From Bifidobacterium mongoliense DSM 21395 (GTDB taxonomy: Bacteria; Actinomycetota; Actinomycetes; Actinomycetales; Bifidobacteriaceae), in the NCBI RefSeq assembly GCF_000741285.1, contig NZ_JGZE01000026.1, positions 24,876-88,875 on the forward strand: a stretch of DNA of 64,000 nucleotides. The letters are read 5' to 3'. The translations under genes were made by a program, and so were the position numbers. Numbering within the stretch: the first letter of the stretch is position 1; each line of letters opens with the position of its first letter. The notes under the pieces were generated by a model that saw only the letters and a program-made list of their open reading frames with translations, was not told where the DNA came from and did not search any database. Of the stretch, positions 61,371 to 64,000 are shown in pieces.

Positions 61371-61432
61371 CCGTGTGGGTGGTGAATGTTCGGAGCGTGG
61401 GACGTTGCGTCTCATGCCCGTCATGTCCGTCA

Positions 61433-61502
61433 GGCAAGTCGGGGGATAGCGAAATGGAGCCGCGGAATATGGCCCCTCGGATTTCGTATCACCCGACTTG
61501 TC
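61433..61502 (+). repeat. hairpin head of composite repeat element B
   Basis: GGCAAGTCGGG (61433-61443) pairs with CCCGACTTGTC (61492-61502), GATA (61445-61448) with TATC (61487-61490), and CGAAAT (61450-61455) with ATTTCG (61481-61486). The first half closely matches element A; the second differs but keeps the pairing. The 3' arm is the first 21-bp unit. Confidence 0.82.
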
Positions 61503-61761
61503 TATGCGAACCGTCGACTTGTGTCGGTGAATCTTCGACTTGTGTCAGGCAAACGGCGACCTTGGTACGTGGATCGTCGACTTGCGTCAATGAATCTTCG
61601 ACTTGTGCCGGGCAATCGTCGATCCTGGTCGGGCAATCGTCGGTCCTTGTCGCTCAATCTTCGACTTGTGTCGGTGAACCGTCGACCTTGGTACGTGGAT
61701 CGCCGACCTTTGTCACTCAATCTCCGACTTGTGTCGGGCTATCGTCCACCCGCGGATGGCG
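61489..61761 (+). repeat. array B: thirteen 21-bp tandem units
   Basis: Units start at 61489, 61510, 61531 and so on to 61741, every 21 bp without indels. The core is A(T/C)C(G/T)TCGACTTG followed by T(G/C)-rich variable bases and GGTGA, GGGCA or similar. The unit pair at 61657/61678 is a near copy of 61531/61552 with shared segments CCTTGGTACGTGG. The last unit is degenerate. Confidence 0.87.
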
Positions 61762-61880
61762 ATTGAGCGGCGTGCCGGCGGGAGAGCCCGATTCGTCGGT
61801 TCCCGTCGCGTCGGTCCGGCGACCTACCGGTTCCTGGGGGAGGGGTAACGAACCGATGTTGTCAGCGAACCGGCGTCGGG
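61762..61880 (+). other. spacer between array B and the lipoprotein gene
   Basis: About 120 bp with no gene. The stop of the minus-strand lipoprotein gene is at its right edge, so array B lies just downstream of that gene. Confidence 0.4.
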
Positions 61881-62804
61881 TCAAGCGAAGATGGCCGGGT
61901 CCGTCGCAGGAAACCCGAGGTCAAAGGCCTTCAGGGCATGCCCGGCGGCGAGACCGGCGAGGACCAGGAGACTGCGTTCCCGAGTCCCCGCGTCCGAGCC
62001 CGCACCACTCGAGGGGTCCGGTACGGCCGAGCGGTGCAAGCAGACCGTCCGTTCATGCCCGTCGGTTCCCATCACGGCGGCCATCTCATCACGCGCGCAA
62101 TCGATCTCGACCAGGGCGGGGACGGGAGCCGCCAGTCTCGTCGTCGCGTCGATCCCTATCTGACGGGTTGTCGTCAGCGCGCCGACGTCGTAGACCTTGC
62201 GGCGTTGATCGGCACCGCCGATGGCCATGGACATGAGGCGGGAGGCATTGGCGCGGTATCCGTCACCCACGGCGATCGACTCACGTCCATCCGAGCGCGA
62301 GGCCAGCACCTGCAATGCGAATCCGGCCCGATCCTCCGCCGCGGCCATGGTTGCCAGCACGCCGCCGCCCACGCCCCGAATCGCAGCATTTCGCCCGGCG
62401 AGCGGCCGTCCGTATCCGTCATCGTCGGACGAGGAGGCGTCGATCCGTAACGTGACGGCGAGATCATGTTGGGCCACGGCGCTCCGGGCGCTGCGTAGTG
62501 CCCCTTCGGCGAAGCGGCCGGGGCAATTTGCCGCTACGAGCAGCCATTGCCTACGGGCGTCGGCCGCCGAGAGGTAGCGCATGATCGAGGGATGATGCGC
62601 GCCGGCACGCCCTTCATCGTCCGAAGCCTGGTCATACGCCTGCTCACAGGGGCTGCTTGCGAGCCGCTCGGATTCGGCCCGGCCTGCGAGTCGTGGGGCC
62701 GAACATGCCGATAGCACCAGGGAGCACAGGCAGGCGGCGGCGCACCAACGAAGCCGCGATGAGATGTGGTTCGGGGCATTCGGGGGGTCGTGGCGTGTCT
62801 GCAT
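61881..62804 (-). CDS. putative secreted lipoprotein of unknown function
   Basis: 307 aa. A signal peptide with hydrophobic core WCAAACLCSLVL ends in the lipobox LSAC (Cys34). Mature part is Ala/Arg/Asp-rich with CEQAYDQASDD, a YLSAADARRQWLLVAANCPGRFAEGA segment and DVGALTTTRQIGIDATT. No family recognised. TACTCT lies eight bases before ATG 62804 and there is no Shine-Dalgarno sequence. Divergent from nusA with about 78 bp between starts, so the promoters are close. Exposed on the outer face of the membrane if the lipobox is used. Confidence 0.78.
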   Translation of the reverse strand: MQTRHDPPNAPNHISSRLRWCAAACLCSLVLSACSAPRLAGRAESERLASSPCEQAYDQASDDEGRAGAHHPSIMRYLSAADARRQWLLVAANCPGRFAEGALRSARSAVAQHDLAVTLRIDASSSDDDGYGRPLAGRNAAIRGVGGGVLATMAAAEDRAGFALQVLASRSDGRESIAVGDGYRANASRLMSMAIGGADQRRKVYDVGALTTTRQIGIDATTRLAAPVPALVEIDCARDEMAAVMGTDGHERTVCLHRSAVPDPSSGAGSDAGTRERSLLVLAGLAAGHALKAFDLGFPATDPAIFA

Positions 62805-62882
62805 AAACCACTAGAGTAACCATTGAATATGACCGATGGGCAGGGCACGCCCAGACAATAACTTCATAGGAGGTCTCGGATC

Positions 62883-64000
62883 ATGGAACTGGACCTGACG
62901 GGAATCCACCAGCTGGCGGCTGGGCAGGGCATCGATACCGAGACCGTGGACGCCGCGTTGGCAGAGGCATTGCGCATGGCGTATCTCAAGACGCCGAAGG
63001 CCGCCAAGCACGCGCGCGTTCAGCTCGACGATCGTGCCGGCACCTTCATGGTGTGGGCGCGTGACGAGGTGCCGGTCGAACCGACGCCCGACAATCCCCA
63101 TCCGTACCCTGAACTTGGCGAGGAATACGATGACACCCCCCACGGCTTCGGACGCCTGGCGGCCGCGACCGCGCGTCAGGTCATCAGCCAGCTGTTCCGC
63201 GATGCCGAGGACAACCGCATTTTCGGCGCGTTCTCGGGCCAGCGTGGCAAACTCATCACCGGCATCATTCAGCAGGATGCGAACGATCCTGCCAACGTCC
63301 ATGTCGCGGTGGGCGATGTCGAGGCCATTCTGCCCCGTCGTGAGCAGGTGCCGGGCGAGCGGTATCGTCATGGTGAGCGGCTGCGCGTCTACATTGTGAA
63401 TGTGGCCCGCGGGCTCAAAGGACCGGAGATCGTGGTATCCCGCTCCCACCCCGAACTGGTGCGTCGTCTCTTCGAGCGCGAGGTCCCCGAATTGGTGTCC
63501 GGAGTGGTGTCGATCATGGCGATCGCCCGTGAGGCGGGTGCCCGGACCAAGATCGCGGTGCAGGCGAACACCGAAGGGGTCAACCCCAAGGGCGCGCTCA
63601 TCGGCCCCGCCGGCGCTCGTGTTCGCGCGGTGATGGAGAACCTCGGACCGGAGAAGATCGACATCGTCGATTGGTCGAAGGACCCGGCCCGGTTCGTGGC
63701 ATCCGCGTTGTCGCCTGCCGTGGCGACGGGAGTCCAGGTGGTCAGCGAGAAGAACCGTACGGCTATCGCCTACATCCACGATGACCAGTTGTCTCTCGCC
63801 ATCGGCAAGGAAGGCCAGAATGCTCGGCTTGCAGCGAAACTGACCGGATGGAAGATCGGCATCGAGTCGAGTGAGGCCCATGCCGCGAAGATGGAGGAGC
63901 AGGCGAAGGAGGCGGCCGCGCACGAGGCAGCCGAAAGGGAGGCGGCCGCGCACGAGGCTGCCGAGAAGGAGCCTGCCGCGCACGAAGCGGCCGCGCACGA
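62883..64000 (+). CDS. nusA: transcription elongation factor NusA, 5' part (runs off the window)
   Basis: Binds RNA polymerase and nascent RNA in pausing, termination and antitermination. The N-terminal domain starts MELDLTGIHQLAAGQGIDTE, an S1 domain follows (HVAVGDVEAILPRREQVPGE), then KH domains with EIVVSRSHPELVRRLFEREVPE, NPKGALIGPAGARVRAVM and LSLAIGKEGQNARLAAKLTGWKIGI-type motifs. After residue about 340 the chain turns into Ala/Glu/His repeats (AAAHEAAE units, about 30 bp in DNA) still open at base 64000. AGGAGG lies nine bases before ATG 62883. Confidence 0.95.
   Translation, partial: MELDLTGIHQLAAGQGIDTETVDAALAEALRMAYLKTPKAAKHARVQLDDRAGTFMVWARDEVPVEPTPDNPHPYPELGEEYDDTPHGFGRLAAATARQVISQLFRDAEDNRIFGAFSGQRGKLITGIIQQDANDPANVHVAVGDVEAILPRREQVPGERYRHGERLRVYIVNVARGLKGPEIVVSRSHPELVRRLFEREVPELVSGVVSIMAIAREAGARTKIAVQANTEGVNPKGALIGPAGARVRAVMENLGPEKIDIVDWSKDPARFVASALSPAVATGVQVVSEKNRTAIAYIHDDQLSLAIGKEGQNARLAAKLTGWKIGIESSEAHAAKMEEQAKEAAAHEAAEREAAAHEAAEKEPAAHEAAAH

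Larger units (their letters stand above)
61044..61432 (+). other. intergenic spacer upstream of repeat element B
   Basis: No credible gene. It holds the tRNA terminator and two short-period repeat tracts (7-bp at 61219-61239, 18-bp at 61317-61370), then the head of element B. Confidence 0.55.

Noticed and set aside
61373..62236. 287-codon plus-strand open frame through array B
   Set aside because: It runs antisense across the lipoprotein gene, which has a signal peptide and lipobox, and its length comes from stop-free repeats. No ribosome-binding site.

Overview
The window is a high-GC chromosomal segment of a bifidobacterium-like actinobacterium. This is inferred from an actinobacterial SenX3/RegX3-type two-component system beside pstSCAB, groES standing alone under a perfect CIRCE operator, a short zinc-ribbon type S14, a bifid-type bifunctional AdhE, a 7Fe ferredoxin-dapC pair, the complete S10-spc-alpha ribosomal cluster ending in rplQ-truA, and tRNA genes without an encoded CCA end. 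The species cannot be fixed from the sequence alone. There is no rRNA operon, insertion sequence, prophage or CRISPR array in the window.

Layout. 1-8.2 kb: a DAHP synthase, MTA/SAH nucleosidase, sensor kinase and response regulator, then the phosphate operon pstS-pstC-pstA-pstB behind a candidate Pho box. 8.5-12.1 kb: purine permease, VOC protein and a FucP-like MFS permease whose 5' end looks frameshifted. 12.3-13.6 kb: rplJ-rplL behind a long leader. 13.7-20.7 kb: MATE exporter, then an FHA-domain protein, a 1206-residue protein resembling a helicase-nuclease with decayed active-site motifs, and a 66-residue protein. 20.7-24.9 kb: a conserved actinobacterial neighbourhood (SAF protein, FmdB zinc ribbon, 5-formyl-THF cyclo-ligase, RimJ-like acetyltransferase, membrane protein in the GlpR position). 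25-31.5 kb: groES, hisC-like aminotransferase, three tRNAs, rpmG, murB (frameshifted near its 3' end), fdxA, dapC, dinB. 31.6-36.8 kb: tRNA-Ser(GCT), a repeat-filled intergenic region, a YigZ/IMPACT protein, a variant-repeat protein and malQ. 36.9-43.8 kb: rplM-rpsI, glgX and adhE. 44.2-60.4 kb: S10, spc and alpha ribosomal operons with secY, adk, infA, rpoA, rplQ, then truA. 60.4-64 kb: repeats, tRNA-Ser(CGA), more repeats, a lipoprotein and the 5' part of nusA.

The most unusual signal is a composite repeat element found twice, at 32043-32350 and 61433-61761. Each copy has a roughly 70-base imperfect hairpin head (outer arms GACAAGTCG/CGACTTGTC or an equivalent) followed by about 12 degenerate units repeating at exactly 21 bp, with no indels, around a core like CGTCGACTTG. 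Both copies lie 355-390 bp downstream of a tRNA-Ser gene in the same orientation, in intergenic DNA that also carries other short-period repeats (6, 7, 18 and 31 bp). The head pairing is kept while its bases change, which suggests a structured RNA; the two-helical-turn period suggests a phased DNA-binding array or a heptad-coding relic. I know of no described family that fits.

Other themes. About ten genes have a TANNNT box 6-8 bases before the start codon and no Shine-Dalgarno sequence, which fits leaderless transcripts. Three genes (MFS permease, murB, adhE) each need a single-base indel to restore the expected reading frame, so a base-calling problem or real decay should be resolved before these starts or ends are trusted. 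Regulatory sites that can be read directly include CIRCE over the groES promoter, a Rex-like palindrome before adhE, a Pho-box-like direct repeat before pstS and many strong stem-loop terminators.
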